The position numbers and the translations under genes were made by a program. The notes beneath the pieces were generated by a model that had not been told where the DNA came from, did no database searches, and was given only the letters and a program-made list of their open reading frames with translations. Shown piece after piece: positions 29,507 through 38,164 of a stretch of DNA of 64,000 nucleotides. Positions within the stretch are counted from its first letter, which is position 1. Every line of letters begins with the position of its first letter. The stretch covers positions 558,001 to 622,000 of the forward strand of contig NZ_LT629741.1 of the NCBI RefSeq assembly GCF_900105135.1, in the 5' to 3' direction. Origin of the DNA: Gramella sp. MAR_2010_147 (GTDB lineage Bacteria; Bacteroidota; Bacteroidia; Flavobacteriales; Flavobacteriaceae).

Positions 29507-29514
29507 TATCTTTG
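29507..29514 (+). promoter_or_regulatory. Putative promoter for the RecD-like helicase
   Basis: TATCTTTG matches TAnnTTTG. A TTTC at 29483-29486 lies 20 nt upstream and could act as a -33 element. Transcription would start near 29521, which excludes the in-frame start at 29512 and supports the ATG at 29533. Confidence 0.65.
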
Positions 29515-29532
29515 AGATTTTATGCACTTTCT

Positions 29533-30969
29533 ATGGAAAAAATCACTCCAGATTCCTTTTTTAAATTATTAATCGAAGATCTAGGATTTAAAGCTACAGA
29601 TAAACAGGATGTCGCTTTGCAAATGTTATCTGAATTTGTAGTTAGTGGAGGGAAAGACAGGCTCTTTTTACTCCGGGGATTCGCCGGAACTGGAAAAACA
29701 ACCATCATAAGTACGCTGGTGAAGAATCTATGGAAGATAAGGAAATCTGGTGTCTTACTGGCACCTACGGGTAGGGCGGCCAAGGTAATCTCTAATTACT
29801 CTAAAAAAGAAGCTTTTACTATTCACAAAAAAATATATTTTCCTAAGAAATCGAGTGGAGGAGGGGTTCAATTTACACTTCAGCCAAATAAACATAAAAA
29901 CACATTGTTTATTGTCGATGAAGCATCGATGATTTCAGACGATGGGGGAAATTCAAAATTATTTGAAAATGGCTCTTTGCTGGATGATCTTATTCAATAT
30001 GTGTATCAGGGACATAATTGCCAGTTAATCCTTATTGGAGATACTGCGCAGTTACCTCCGGTAAAGATGGATCTGAGCCCGGCGCTGGAAGAACAAAAGC
30101 TTGAATTCAATTACAATAAGCAGGTATCTTTTATTGAACTGGATGAAGTAGTTAGGCAGAGTGAAGAAAGCGATATTTTGCATAATGCGACTCTTATCCG
30201 GGAAAGTTTGCAGGAAGAGTTCTATGAAAGTTTTCAATTTGAACTTACTCAGAATAAAGATGTAATTAGGCTGATAGACGGATATGAAATCATGGACGCC
30301 ATCCAGGATTGTTATACTTCAGACGGGCATGAGGATACAAGTATTATTGTTCGTTCTAATAAACGAGCGAATATGTACAATCAGCAAATTAGATCCAGGA
30401 TCCTTTTTCAGGAAGAAGAACTTTCCGCTGGTGATTATTTAATGGTGGTGAAGAACAATTATTTCTGGGTAAAACCTACCAGTGAAGCTGGGTTTATTGC
30501 TAATGGAGATATTGTGAAGGTTCTGGAGATCTTCGGATTCAAGGAACTTTATGGATTCCGGTTTGCTGAAGTTCAGGTACAAATGGTAGATTATCCAAAA
30601 ATGAGACCTTTTGAAACTGTGATCATGCTGGATACTTTAACCAGCAATACACCTTCGCTTACTTATGATGAATCAAATAAATTATACGAAGAGGTAAAGA
30701 AGGATTATGCTAATGAGCGTTCTAAGTACAAGCAGTTTATGAATATTAAGAATAATAAATACTTTAATGCGCTTCAAATAAAATTTTCCTATGCGATCAC
30801 ATGCCATAAATCACAAGGGGGACAATGGAAAAATGTATTTATCGAGCAGCCATATTTGCCAAATGGCGTAGGAAAGGAATACTTGAGATGGCTTTACACC
30901 GCCATGACAAGAGCACAGGATAAATTATATCTCATAGGTTTTGGAGATGATTTTTTCACAGCTAACTAA
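29533..30969 (+). CDS. RecD-like AAA ATP-dependent DNA helicase
   Basis: The 478-residue protein is a superfamily 1 helicase of the RecD2/Dda-like type. Walker A is GFAGTGKTT (49-57), motif II is IVDEASMI, motif III is LIGDTAQLPPV, and the C-terminal UvrD_C_2-type motif is SYAITCHKSQGGQWKNVF followed by WLYTAMTRAQDKLYL. It is far shorter than exonuclease V RecD and has no recB or recC neighbour, so a standalone role in replication or repair is likely. I start it at 29533 because the promoter box overlaps any longer version. kdsB follows 25 nt later. Confidence 0.9.
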   Translation: MEKITPDSFFKLLIEDLGFKATDKQDVALQMLSEFVVSGGKDRLFLLRGFAGTGKTTIISTLVKNLWKIRKSGVLLAPTGRAAKVISNYSKKEAFTIHKKIYFPKKSSGGGVQFTLQPNKHKNTLFIVDEASMISDDGGNSKLFENGSLLDDLIQYVYQGHNCQLILIGDTAQLPPVKMDLSPALEEQKLEFNYNKQVSFIELDEVVRQSEESDILHNATLIRESLQEEFYESFQFELTQNKDVIRLIDGYEIMDAIQDCYTSDGHEDTSIIVRSNKRANMYNQQIRSRILFQEEELSAGDYLMVVKNNYFWVKPTSEAGFIANGDIVKVLEIFGFKELYGFRFAEVQVQMVDYPKMRPFETVIMLDTLTSNTPSLTYDESNKLYEEVKKDYANERSKYKQFMNIKNNKYFNALQIKFSYAITCHKSQGGQWKNVFIEQPYLPNGVGKEYLRWLYTAMTRAQDKLYLIGFGDDFFTAN

Positions 30970-30994
30970 TTACTATTTTTACTGAAAAATTGAA

Positions 30995-31741
30995 ATGAAA
31001 GAAACTTCTAAAAACCGGATCATAGCCATGATCCCTGCACGTTATAAAGCTTCCAGATTTCCGGGGAAATTAATGAAAGATCTTAATGGTAAGACGGTAA
31101 TTGTACGTACTTATGAAGCTGCGGTAAATACAGGTCTTTTTGATGAAGTTTATGTGGTTACAGATAGTAATAAGATCTTTGATGAGATAGTAAACGAAGG
31201 CGGACAGGTAATAAGAAGTAATAAAGAGCATGAGTGCGGAAGCGATCGTATTGCTGAAGCTGTTGAGAAAATGGAAATAGATATTGTGGTGAACGTTCAG
31301 GGAGATGAACCATTTATAGATAAAAATAGTCTGGCAAAATTGCTCGAGGTTTTTGAACAGGAAGGGGCTGAAGTAATAGATCTGGCATCTTTGAAAACAC
31401 CATTGAAAGATAGCGACGATATTACCAACCCTAATAATGTAAAGGTGATTACCGGGAAAGATGATTTTGCACTTTACTTTTCGAGATTTCCAATTCCGTA
31501 TCCCAGAGATACTTCCGCGAATGTCACTTATTTCAAGCATATCGGGATTTATGCTTTCAGAAAATCAGCCTTGATGGATTTTTACCGTTTACCAATGCTG
31601 CCTTTGGAAGCTGCGGAAAAGATAGAATGCATAAGGTACCTGGAATATGGTAAAAAGATAAAGATGGTAGAAACCAGTGTAAAAAGTATTGGGATAGATA
31701 CTCCCGAAGATCTTGAAAAAGCAAGGAAGCTACTTAGTTAA
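30995..31741 (+). CDS. kdsB: 3-deoxy-manno-octulosonate cytidylyltransferase
   Basis: The 248-residue protein matches KdsB over its length: [19 protein letters not shown] at the N-terminus (nucleotide-binding), the [11 protein letters not shown] motif, and FPIPYPRD and [12 protein letters not shown] later. It activates Kdo with CTP to form CMP-Kdo for lipopolysaccharide core synthesis in the cytoplasm. The next step upstream in the pathway, KdsC, is encoded elsewhere in this window at 43688-44203. The 3' end overlaps the convergent photolyase gene by 4 bases. Confidence 0.95.
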   Translation: MKETSKNRIIAMIPARYKASRFPGKLMKDLNGKTVIVRTYEAAVNTGLFDEVYVVTDSNKIFDEIVNEGGQVIRSNKEHECGSDRIAEAVEKMEIDIVVNVQGDEPFIDKNSLAKLLEVFEQEGAEVIDLASLKTPLKDSDDITNPNNVKVITGKDDFALYFSRFPIPYPRDTSANVTYFKHIGIYAFRKSALMDFYRLPMLPLEAAEKIECIRYLEYGKKIKMVETSVKSIGIDTPEDLEKARKLLS

Positions 31742-33045
31742 TTACTAACAGCTTCTTTATAGGTTTTGAGTGCTCTTTCCCTGGCTTCTTTGTGATCTAC
31801 CATTTTTTCAGGATAGTCATCAGTGCCATATTCCGGAACCCACTCCTTAATATAATCTTTATTCTTGTCGAACTTCTCAATTTGCGTGGTTGGGTTAAAA
31901 ATCCTGAAATAAGGTGCAGCATCTACACCGCTACCAGCCACCCACTGCCAGTTTCCAACATTGGATGACATTTCATAATCCAGTAATTTCTCAGCAAAAT
32001 AAGCTTCTCCCCAACGCCAGTCTATCAACAGGTGCTTGCAGAGAAATGACCCAACGAGCATTCTGATCCTGTTATGCATAAAACCTGATTCATTTAACTG
32101 GCGCATTCCGGCATCAACTAGAGGATAACCTGTTTTACCCTGTTTCCATAATTCAAATTCCTCATTATTGTTTCTCCAGTTTATACGGTCATATTTTTTT
32201 TTAAAAGCATCTGTGACCGTATCTGGAAAATGAAAAAGTATTTGCATAAAAAATTCCCGCCATACTAGTTCGTCCAGAAAAGTTTTGTTTTGCTCTTTAT
32301 TCGCATCCCGAACCATTTGGCGCACACTCACCGTTCCAAACCTTAAGTGAGGTCCTAAACGGGAAGTACCTTCTACCGCTGGATAATCTCGTTTATCCTT
32401 ATAATCTTTTATAAGACCAGGTGTTAACTTATAATCCGGTACTTTTAGTGAAGATTTTTTGAAACCTATATCGGCTAAGCTCAAATTTGGCAATCTTGAA
32501 TTCTCATAAAGATTGTCCATATACCTTTTCGTATAGTGAAAATCCAGATCTATTTTACTGAATTTATCCCTCCATAGATTTTTGTATGGTGTATAAACTA
32601 CATAGGGATCACTATCTTTTTTTACCACTTCGTCTTTTTCAAATATCACCTGATCTTTAAAATCAAGAAAATCGATATTATTTTCTGATAAAAGTTGCGC
32701 TATTTTCTTGTCGCGTTCCTTAGCATAAGGTTCATAATCTCTATTTGTAAAAACCTTTTCAATCCTATAATCCGAAATTAGTGACTTGAATATTCTTTCG
32801 AGATTCCCATGGAATATAGCGATAGAGCTTCCATATTTATCCTGAAGTTCATTTCTCATTTTCTGAAGTTCATCGAAAATAAAAGTTACCCGTGCATCAT
32901 TTTCGGGTAATTTTTCAAGGATCTCAGGATCAAATATGAAAATAGGTAAGACTGGTAAACTATCCTGAAGTGCCGCTTTAAAACCTGCATTATCATCCAG
33001 CCTAAGATCTCTTCTAAACCAGAAAACATTTACGTTCTTGCTCAT
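31738..33045 (-). CDS. phr: Deoxyribodipyrimidine photolyase (cryptochrome/photolyase family)
   Basis: The 435-residue protein starts with [16 protein letters not shown] (antenna-binding domain) and has a full FAD-binding domain: [39 protein letters not shown] and [21 protein letters not shown]. It should repair cyclobutane pyrimidine dimers with blue light; the class I CPD type is most likely, but a cryptochrome cannot be excluded from sequence alone. It is the last gene of an operon with an SDR-like and an SRPBCC protein; its ATG overlaps the SDR stop by one base (TAATG). Confidence 0.93.
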   Translation of the reverse strand: MSKNVNVFWFRRDLRLDDNAGFKAALQDSLPVLPIFIFDPEILEKLPENDARVTFIFDELQKMRNELQDKYGSSIAIFHGNLERIFKSLISDYRIEKVFTNRDYEPYAKERDKKIAQLLSENNIDFLDFKDQVIFEKDEVVKKDSDPYVVYTPYKNLWRDKFSKIDLDFHYTKRYMDNLYENSRLPNLSLADIGFKKSSLKVPDYKLTPGLIKDYKDKRDYPAVEGTSRLGPHLRFGTVSVRQMVRDANKEQNKTFLDELVWREFFMQILFHFPDTVTDAFKKKYDRINWRNNNEEFELWKQGKTGYPLVDAGMRQLNESGFMHNRIRMLVGSFLCKHLLIDWRWGEAYFAEKLLDYEMSSNVGNWQWVAGSGVDAAPYFRIFNPTTQIEKFDKNKDYIKEWVPEYGTDDYPEKMVDHKEARERALKTYKEAVSN

Positions 33046-33743
33046 TAATTACTATTTATAGTTGAAAGTCCTCCATCAACACCAAGAACCTGCCCTGTGA
33101 TCCATGTGCTGTTATCACTCAATAAGAACGCTGCTAAATTGGCGATATCTTTAGGTTCGCCAACTCTTTTTAAAGGATGTCTCTGGTCCATTTTTTGTCT
33201 CTTATCATTGTTAGACAATAATTTTTCTGCAAGAGGGGTATCGGTTAGAGAAGGGGCGATCACATTCACTCTAAAACTCGGAGCATATTCAGCAGCCAAA
33301 GATTTTGCAAATCCTTCTATAGCTCCTTTGGCCGCTGCCACATTAGTATGGAAAGGCATTCCCACTTTTACGGCAACTGTACTAAAGAAAACAAGACTTG
33401 CCTGATTAGAATTTTTCAATTTCTCGAGAACACCTTTGACGCTTCTCACCAATCCGAAGAAATTCAGATTCATTTCCTTTTCAAAATCTTGTGGTTTCAT
33501 CATTTTAAAAGGTTTAAGGTCAATGCTTCCCGGGCAGTAAACCAGTCCGTCTATAGTATCTGGTAAGTCAAGATCAGCAATATTATCTTTCAAAACGTCA
33601 AATTCTAAGTGCGTTACTTTTTTAGCATCCAGATTTGCATTGCTTCTGGAAGCGATAAAAATATTATTATTATCATTTAGCAATTCTGCAATCTGATAAC
33701 CAATTCCGGTAGAACCACCTATTAATAAAATATTCTTTTTCAT
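33045..33743 (-). CDS. SDR-like oxidoreductase lacking the catalytic tyrosine
   Basis: The 232-residue protein has the short-chain dehydrogenase fold: a dinucleotide motif GGSTGIG (9-15), a serine in the FFSTVAV strand and a conserved C-terminal TGQVLGVDGG. In the active-site helix, however, the YxxxK motif reads VAAAK, with Val135 in place of tyrosine while Lys139 is kept. It may therefore bind NAD(P) without normal dehydrogenase chemistry, or use another residue. The gene lies between an SRPBCC gene (5 nt) and photolyase (1-base overlap), which suggests a role in light or oxidative stress response. Substrate is unknown. Confidence 0.85.
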   Translation of the reverse strand: MKKNILLIGGSTGIGYQIAELLNDNNNIFIASRSNANLDAKKVTHLEFDVLKDNIADLDLPDTIDGLVYCPGSIDLKPFKMMKPQDFEKEMNLNFFGLVRSVKGVLEKLKNSNQASLVFFSTVAVKVGMPFHTNVAAAKGAIEGFAKSLAAEYAPSFRVNVIAPSLTDTPLAEKLLSNNDKRQKMDQRHPLKRVGEPKDIANLAAFLLSDNSTWITGQVLGVDGGLSTINSN

Positions 33744-33748
33744 CGTTC

Positions 33749-34258
33749 TTAATTTAATATATCTTGTTTTAAAGTTTTTGAACTATCTGACTCCTCTTTA
33801 AACTCTCCAAAAAGCTCTGTGAGTTTCTGTCTTCGATAATCAAAAATTTCTTTAAGCTTTGGTTTAACCATGAAAGGATGGACCATCTGGCCTAAAACTC
33901 CAAAAGGTAATTTGTAATCTATAATATCTTCCATTTCCACTCCGCCGGGGACGGGTTTAATAAAATGTTTGTGATGCCAAAGTGCATAAGGCCCAAACCT
34001 TTGCTCATCTACAAAGTATTCTCCCTCTCTCACATGGGTTATTTCTGTAACCCATTTGGTTTTAATACCGGCTACGGGAGTAACGATATACTGGATTATC
34101 TGTCCCTGAAACATTGGTCTGTCAGCTCCTGAAAGTATTTCAAAACCCATATAATCTGGAGTTATCACTTTTAAATTTTCAGGATCTGAAAGAAAATCCC
34201 AGGCTTTCTTCGGGCTGATAGGTAGTTTTTGCACACTTCGTAATGTGTAGATCTTCAT
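33749..34258 (-). CDS. SRPBCC family protein
   Basis: The 169-residue protein belongs to the START/Bet v1-like SRPBCC superfamily: QKLPISPKKAWDFLSDPENL near the N-terminus, WVTEITHVREGEYFVDEQ, and ALWHHKHFIKPVPGGVEMEDIIDYKLP in the second half. These proteins bind hydrophobic ligands in a deep pocket. Relatives are often next to photolyase genes in Bacteroidota, as here. It is the first gene of the SRPBCC-SDR-photolyase operon, whose upstream region carries a 10-bp inverted repeat at 34289-34324. Confidence 0.85.
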   Translation of the reverse strand: MKIYTLRSVQKLPISPKKAWDFLSDPENLKVITPDYMGFEILSGADRPMFQGQIIQYIVTPVAGIKTKWVTEITHVREGEYFVDEQRFGPYALWHHKHFIKPVPGGVEMEDIIDYKLPFGVLGQMVHPFMVKPKLKEIFDYRRQKLTELFGEFKEESDSSKTLKQDILN

Positions 34259-34288
34259 TTTATTGCTTTGATGTAAAATTACAGTTCA

Positions 34289-34324
34289 TTTTGTTTAAAG
34301 TAAAATTAAAATAGTTAAACAAAA
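34289..34324. promoter_or_regulatory. Inverted repeat, candidate operator of the photolyase operon
   Basis: TTTTGTTTAA (34289-34298) and TTAAACAAAA (34315-34324) form a perfect 10-bp inverted repeat with 16 nt between. It is 31 nt upstream of the SRPBCC start at 34258 and about 85 nt upstream of the divergent DUF2911 gene. A second small dyad, TGTAA/TTACA, lies at 34272-34283. The layout suits a dimeric regulator; light control through a MerR/LitR-type protein is only a guess. Confidence 0.5.
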
Positions 34325-34409
34325 TATAAACTGATAAGATTGAAATTTTAATAATAGTATTTAATAACATTGCTTCTTGTTATATTTACCAGAACTTAAA
34401 TTAAATAAC

Positions 34410-35258
34410 ATGAAAAAACTACTATCACTGGCAGTCATTCTTTGCCTTTCATTTTCAGTAAACGCTCAAATTGAAGCTCCGCAGCCAAGTCCTTTTGGAA
34501 AGCTCGAACAAAAAGTTGGACTTACCGATGTTACGATCGAATATTCCAGACCGGGAATGAGAGGCAGAACTATTTTTGGAGACCTGGTGCCTTACGGAGA
34601 AGTTTGGAGAACAGGTGCCAATGCTAATACAAAGATCACATTTAGTGACGATGTGAAAATTAATGGCAAGGAACTAAAAAAAGGCTCGTACGCAATATAT
34701 ACGGTTCCTTCTGAAGACTCATGGGAGGTAATGTTCTATTCTGCAACAGATAATTGGGGAGCACCACAAAAATGGGATGAAAGCAAAGTTGCATTAAAAG
34801 CAACTGCAGAAACTATGGAAATGCCAATGCCAATGGAAACTTTTACTATTGTTGTTGACGATCTTAAAAATGATTCAGCAAGCTTGAACTTTATTTGGGA
34901 AAGTACTATTGCCATGTTGAAAATGGAAGTCCCCACAGATACTAAAACAATGGCTAGTATTGAGAAAGTAATGAACGGCCCTAATGCCAACGATTATTTT
35001 GCTGCGGGTACATATTATCATGAAGCAGGAAAAGATCTTGAAAAGGCTTATAAATGGGTGTCTAAAGCTACAGAAATGGCTGGTGACCAGGCTTTCTGGA
35101 TGTTAAGAAGAAAATCTTTGATCGAAGCTGAAATGGGCAAGAAGCAGGAAGCGATTGCGACGGCTAAAAAGTCTATGGCTTCAGCTGAAAAAGCTAATAA
35201 TGCTGATTACGTGAAAATGAATAAAGAATCTATTGCAGAGTGGGGAGGAAGTAAATAA
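34410..35258 (+). CDS. DUF2911 family exported protein
   Basis: The 282-residue product has a signal peptide (MKKLLSLAVI... ending VNAQ) and a typical DUF2911 domain: PSPFGKLEQKVGLTDVTIEY, SRPGMRGRTIFG, PYGEVWRTGANANTKITFS and NWGAPQKWD. A helical, TPR-like C-terminal part follows (about 190-282). I start it at the ATG at 34410, because the upstream in-frame start adds 11 residues in front of a textbook signal peptide. The function of the family is not established; the protein should act in the periplasm. It is monocistronic and followed by a terminator-like fold. Confidence 0.88.
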   Translation: MKKLLSLAVILCLSFSVNAQIEAPQPSPFGKLEQKVGLTDVTIEYSRPGMRGRTIFGDLVPYGEVWRTGANANTKITFSDDVKINGKELKKGSYAIYTVPSEDSWEVMFYSATDNWGAPQKWDESKVALKATAETMEMPMPMETFTIVVDDLKNDSASLNFIWESTIAMLKMEVPTDTKTMASIEKVMNGPNANDYFAAGTYYHEAGKDLEKAYKWVSKATEMAGDQAFWMLRRKSLIEAEMGKKQEAIATAKKSMASAEKANNADYVKMNKESIAEWGGSK

Positions 35259-35279
35259 TTTCTAAAATCACTTATACAG

Positions 35280-35381
35280 AAAGGTTTTCTAATTTCTCAA
35301 ATCGTCAAGCTGAATTTAATTCAGCTTCTCTTGGGATCCTAATCAAGTTCAGGATGACGTAACAGATTTTAGAAAACCTTT
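35280..35381 (+). terminator. Terminator-like long hairpin after the DUF2911 gene
   Basis: AAAGGTTTTCTAA (35280-35292) pairs with TTAGAAAACCTTT (35369-35381), a perfect 13-bp stem followed by a T-run on the plus strand. The loop of about 76 nt contains the REP-like element at 35303-35359, so the element may have inserted into the loop of an older terminator. Confidence 0.55.
35303..35359. repeat. REP-like palindromic intergenic element
   Basis: The outer arms CGTCAAGCTGAA (35303-35314) and TTCAGGATGACG (35348-35359) pair imperfectly, and two inner dyads are present: AAGCTGAATT/AATTCAGCTT (35307-35316 and 35318-35327) and ATCCT/AGGAT (35336-35340 and 35351-35355). Elements of this style (GTCA...CTGAA, ...TTCAGGATGACG) recur between genes in many Bacteroidota, from memory. 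Only one copy is seen in this window. Confidence 0.5.
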
Positions 35382-35386
35382 TTTCT

Positions 35387-36355
35387 TTAGTACTCTAAAC
35401 CTATTTCGTTACGAATACTATCCAGTAAACTTGCAAGACCTTTAGTTTTGTCAAGGCTCCAAATATCACTCTCGATTTTTCTTTGCTGAAGCATTTCAGT
35501 AACGTGAGCCGCCTCAAAATTATAGCCATTGGCTTCGACTCCAAATTCTTTTAACTCACTCTTAGCTTTAGAAATAATTGTAACTGTGGTAGGCTCATGA
35601 AACCTTGAATTAAGAATAATCGTTCCTTTTTCCAGTTTTATTTCAGCAATAGTGGGAGTTTTCTCTTTAAATGTCGAAAAAAGATCTGCTTTCACTCCAT
35701 TGGGATAGTTGAAGGTGATACTACATTCTGTATCTACACCAGTTTCAGCAAATTGAGCATTGGCTTTGATATTAATGGGTTTCCCTAAAATACTGTAAGC
35801 CATAAAAACCGGGTAGATCCCAATATCCAGAAGGCTTCCACCTCCAAGGGATTTGTTGAACAGTCTTTTGGACTTATCAAATTTTGCAGGAAATCCGAAG
35901 TCTGCTTTAACTGATAGTACTTTCCCAAATTCACCCGATTCTATTTTTTTAGAAACATATTGAAAATGCGGTAAAAACTTGGTCCAGAGCGCTTCCATTA
36001 AAAAGACTTTTTTTACCCTGGAAAGAGCTATCATTTCTTCAGTTTCCTGAGCATTCATAGCAAAAGGCTTTTCACAAAGTACCGCCTTCCCGTGGTTGAT
36101 GCATCGTAAAGTAAGCTCACGATGAAATGCATGCGGAGTGGCAATATAGATCACATTTACATTTTCATCGTTCATCAACTCTTCATAAGACCCGTATGCT
36201 ACTTTAGTTTGATATGTTTTTGAAAAATCCTGTGCGTTTTTAATATCTCTGCTTGCCACGGCATATAATTCAGCATTTTCAACCGAAGTGAGTCCTTCAG
36301 CAAATTTATTTGCAATCTTTCCAAGACCTATAATACCCCATTTTATTTTCTTCAT
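35387..36355 (-). CDS. Gfo/Idh/MocA family oxidoreductase
   Basis: The 322-residue protein starts with the dinucleotide motif WGIIGLGKIANKF and has the family lysine motif CEKPFAMN (EKP), followed by a C-terminal alpha/beta substrate domain with KSLGGGSLLDIGIYPV. These NAD(P)-dependent enzymes act mostly on sugars, inositols or amino sugars. The start overlaps the symporter stop by 4 bases (ATGA), so this is the last gene of the PIG-L/symporter operon, and its substrate is probably the sugar that the operon handles. Confidence 0.9.
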   Translation of the reverse strand: MKKIKWGIIGLGKIANKFAEGLTSVENAELYAVASRDIKNAQDFSKTYQTKVAYGSYEELMNDENVNVIYIATPHAFHRELTLRCINHGKAVLCEKPFAMNAQETEEMIALSRVKKVFLMEALWTKFLPHFQYVSKKIESGEFGKVLSVKADFGFPAKFDKSKRLFNKSLGGGSLLDIGIYPVFMAYSILGKPINIKANAQFAETGVDTECSITFNYPNGVKADLFSTFKEKTPTIAEIKLEKGTIILNSRFHEPTTVTIISKAKSELKEFGVEANGYNFEAAHVTEMLQQRKIESDIWSLDKTKGLASLLDSIRNEIGLEY

Positions 36356-38055
36356 ATTTTACGTAAATCAGAATTTCCAGATTTAAATAATTGTATTAAA
36401 AATGCCAGTGCTATCACCAACAGGCAGCCAAGAACATTAAGCCATAAATAAGGCATAAGGTCAAGTTTAAATACCAGGAGGACGACTGCCTGGGTAATAA
36501 TGGCTGCTATAAATACTGCATTGCTTTTTACAGTTTTAATAAAGAATGCCAGCAGGAATATTCCCAGAACATTACCGTAGAAAAGGCTTCCAATGATATT
36601 GACCAGCTGAATAAGATTGTCAAAGAGATCTGCGAGACTTGCAAATGCTATAGCAATAAGCCCCCACATTAAAGTGAACCATTTTGAAGCGGCTAGATAA
36701 TGTTCTTCGGTCCTTGCTTCTTTATGGTTTCTTCTATAAAGGTCAATTACTGTAGTAGATGCCAGCGCATTTAATTCTGAAGCAGTTGAAGACATGGCTG
36801 CAGATAAAATTACTGCAAGTAAAAGTCCAATAAATCCTTTAGGAAGATTGTTTAGAATAAAGTGTATGAACACATAATCTTTGTCATTACTTTCAGCTTC
36901 TTCATCTGAAGCGTCTATAAATTCTTTTGAACGCTCCCTTATTTCATTTTGTTCTTTATCCAGCCTGTTATATTCTTTTTCGAAATCTGCAATTTCAGAC
37001 TGGCTCATTTGAGATTTATTCTCGGCATAATTTAACCCAAGATTTTGTCTTTCCAGTTGAATCTCCTCATGCTGAAGCATAAGATCTTTATACTGTTCGG
37101 CATAATTAGAGTTGAGAACCGTTTCTGTGGCCGCGGGATTAAAATTTAAAGGAGCGGTATTAAACTGATAAAATACAAATACCATTACTCCAACCAGAAG
37201 TATAAAAAACTGAAGTGGCACTTTTAATAATCCGTTAAAGATCATTCCCATCTGACTTTCCCTTACAGAAGCACCGGTGAGGTATCGCTGCACCTGACTT
37301 TGGTCTGTCCCAAAATAGGAGAGGGCAAGAAAACTTCCTCCTATAAGACCGCTCCACAGGGTATAACGGTTTTCAAAATCAAAGGAATAATCAAGAATGT
37401 CCATTTTACCGCCGGCGCCGGCAATTTCGAGCGCATTGGTAAATCCTACAGAATCTGGTAAATAACTTAGAATAATAAAAAATGCCACGACCATTCCCGT
37501 AAAGATCACAGCCATTTGTTGTTTGTGGGTCACACTAACCGCTTTGGTTCCGCCGGAAACGGTATATATGATCACTAAAACTCCTATTATTACAGTAAGA
37601 TAGGTGAGGTTCCAGCCCAGAACAGCAGAAAGGACTATTGCCGGTGCGAAAATGGTGATCCCGGCTGCAAGCCCTCTTTGTATAAGAAATAAGATGGCAG
37701 TAAGTGTCCTGGTTTTTCTGTCGAATCTGGTTTCAAGATATTCGTAGGCAGTATATACTTTAAGCCTGTGATAAATAGGAATAAAGACCATACATATAAT
37801 GACCATGGCAATGGGTAATCCAAAATAGAATTGTACAAAGCCCATCCCATCATGAAAGGCCTGGCCAGGAGTGGAAAGAAAGGTGATCGCACTGGCCTGT
37901 GTAGCCATGACAGATAATCCAACTGTCCACCATTTCGCATTTTTACCACCTCCAATATAATCTTCTACATTTCTACTACCACGAGATTTATAAACGCCAT
38001 ACCAAACAATAAAGGCAATGGTTCCTGTAAGGATTATCCAGTCTATTAATTGCAT
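36352..38055 (-). CDS. Sodium:solute symporter family transporter
   Basis: The 567-residue membrane protein matches the SSS family: IVWYGVYKSRGSRNVEDYIGGG at the N-terminus, QASAITFLSTPGQAF in the first core helix, the YTVSGGTKAVSVTHKQQ motif and many further hydrophobic helices. A charged loop of about 90 residues (roughly 325-410) lies between later helices, larger than usual and rich in Glu and Gln. It should import a solute with sodium. Its start is one base after the stop of a 35-residue membrane peptide at 38057-38164, pointing to coordinated translation. Its substrate is unknown; the operon suggests a sugar or amino sugar. Confidence 0.92.
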   Translation of the reverse strand: MQLIDWIILTGTIAFIVWYGVYKSRGSRNVEDYIGGGKNAKWWTVGLSVMATQASAITFLSTPGQAFHDGMGFVQFYFGLPIAMVIICMVFIPIYHRLKVYTAYEYLETRFDRKTRTLTAILFLIQRGLAAGITIFAPAIVLSAVLGWNLTYLTVIIGVLVIIYTVSGGTKAVSVTHKQQMAVIFTGMVVAFFIILSYLPDSVGFTNALEIAGAGGKMDILDYSFDFENRYTLWSGLIGGSFLALSYFGTDQSQVQRYLTGASVRESQMGMIFNGLLKVPLQFFILLVGVMVFVFYQFNTAPLNFNPAATETVLNSNYAEQYKDLMLQHEEIQLERQNLGLNYAENKSQMSQSEIADFEKEYNRLDKEQNEIRERSKEFIDASDEEAESNDKDYVFIHFILNNLPKGFIGLLLAVILSAAMSSTASELNALASTTVIDLYRRNHKEARTEEHYLAASKWFTLMWGLIAIAFASLADLFDNLIQLVNIIGSLFYGNVLGIFLLAFFIKTVKSNAVFIAAIITQAVVLLVFKLDLMPYLWLNVLGCLLVIALAFLIQLFKSGNSDLRKI

Positions 38056-38056
38056 A

Positions 38057-38164
38057 TCAGGCGAAAAAATTCATTATTAAATAAAACGCCAGAATGTAAA
38101 GTGCGTTTGCGATTAGTACAAGGCTATAACTTTTCTTCCAATGATACTTTTCTGGTGTATCCAT
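38057..38164 (-). CDS. 35-residue single-span membrane peptide in the symporter operon
   Basis: ATG at 38164 to TGA at 38057 encodes 35 residues: a polar N-terminus MDTPEKYHWKKS and one hydrophobic helix (about residues 13-34) ending in NFFA. Its ATG overlaps the TAA of the PIG-L gene by one base, and its TGA is one base before the symporter ATG, so it fills the gap between the two genes without waste. This arrangement argues for a real gene below normal length cut-offs. It may be an accessory subunit of the symporter, but no homologue can be checked here. Confidence 0.75.
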   Translation of the reverse strand: MDTPEKYHWKKSYSLVLIANALYILAFYLIMNFFA

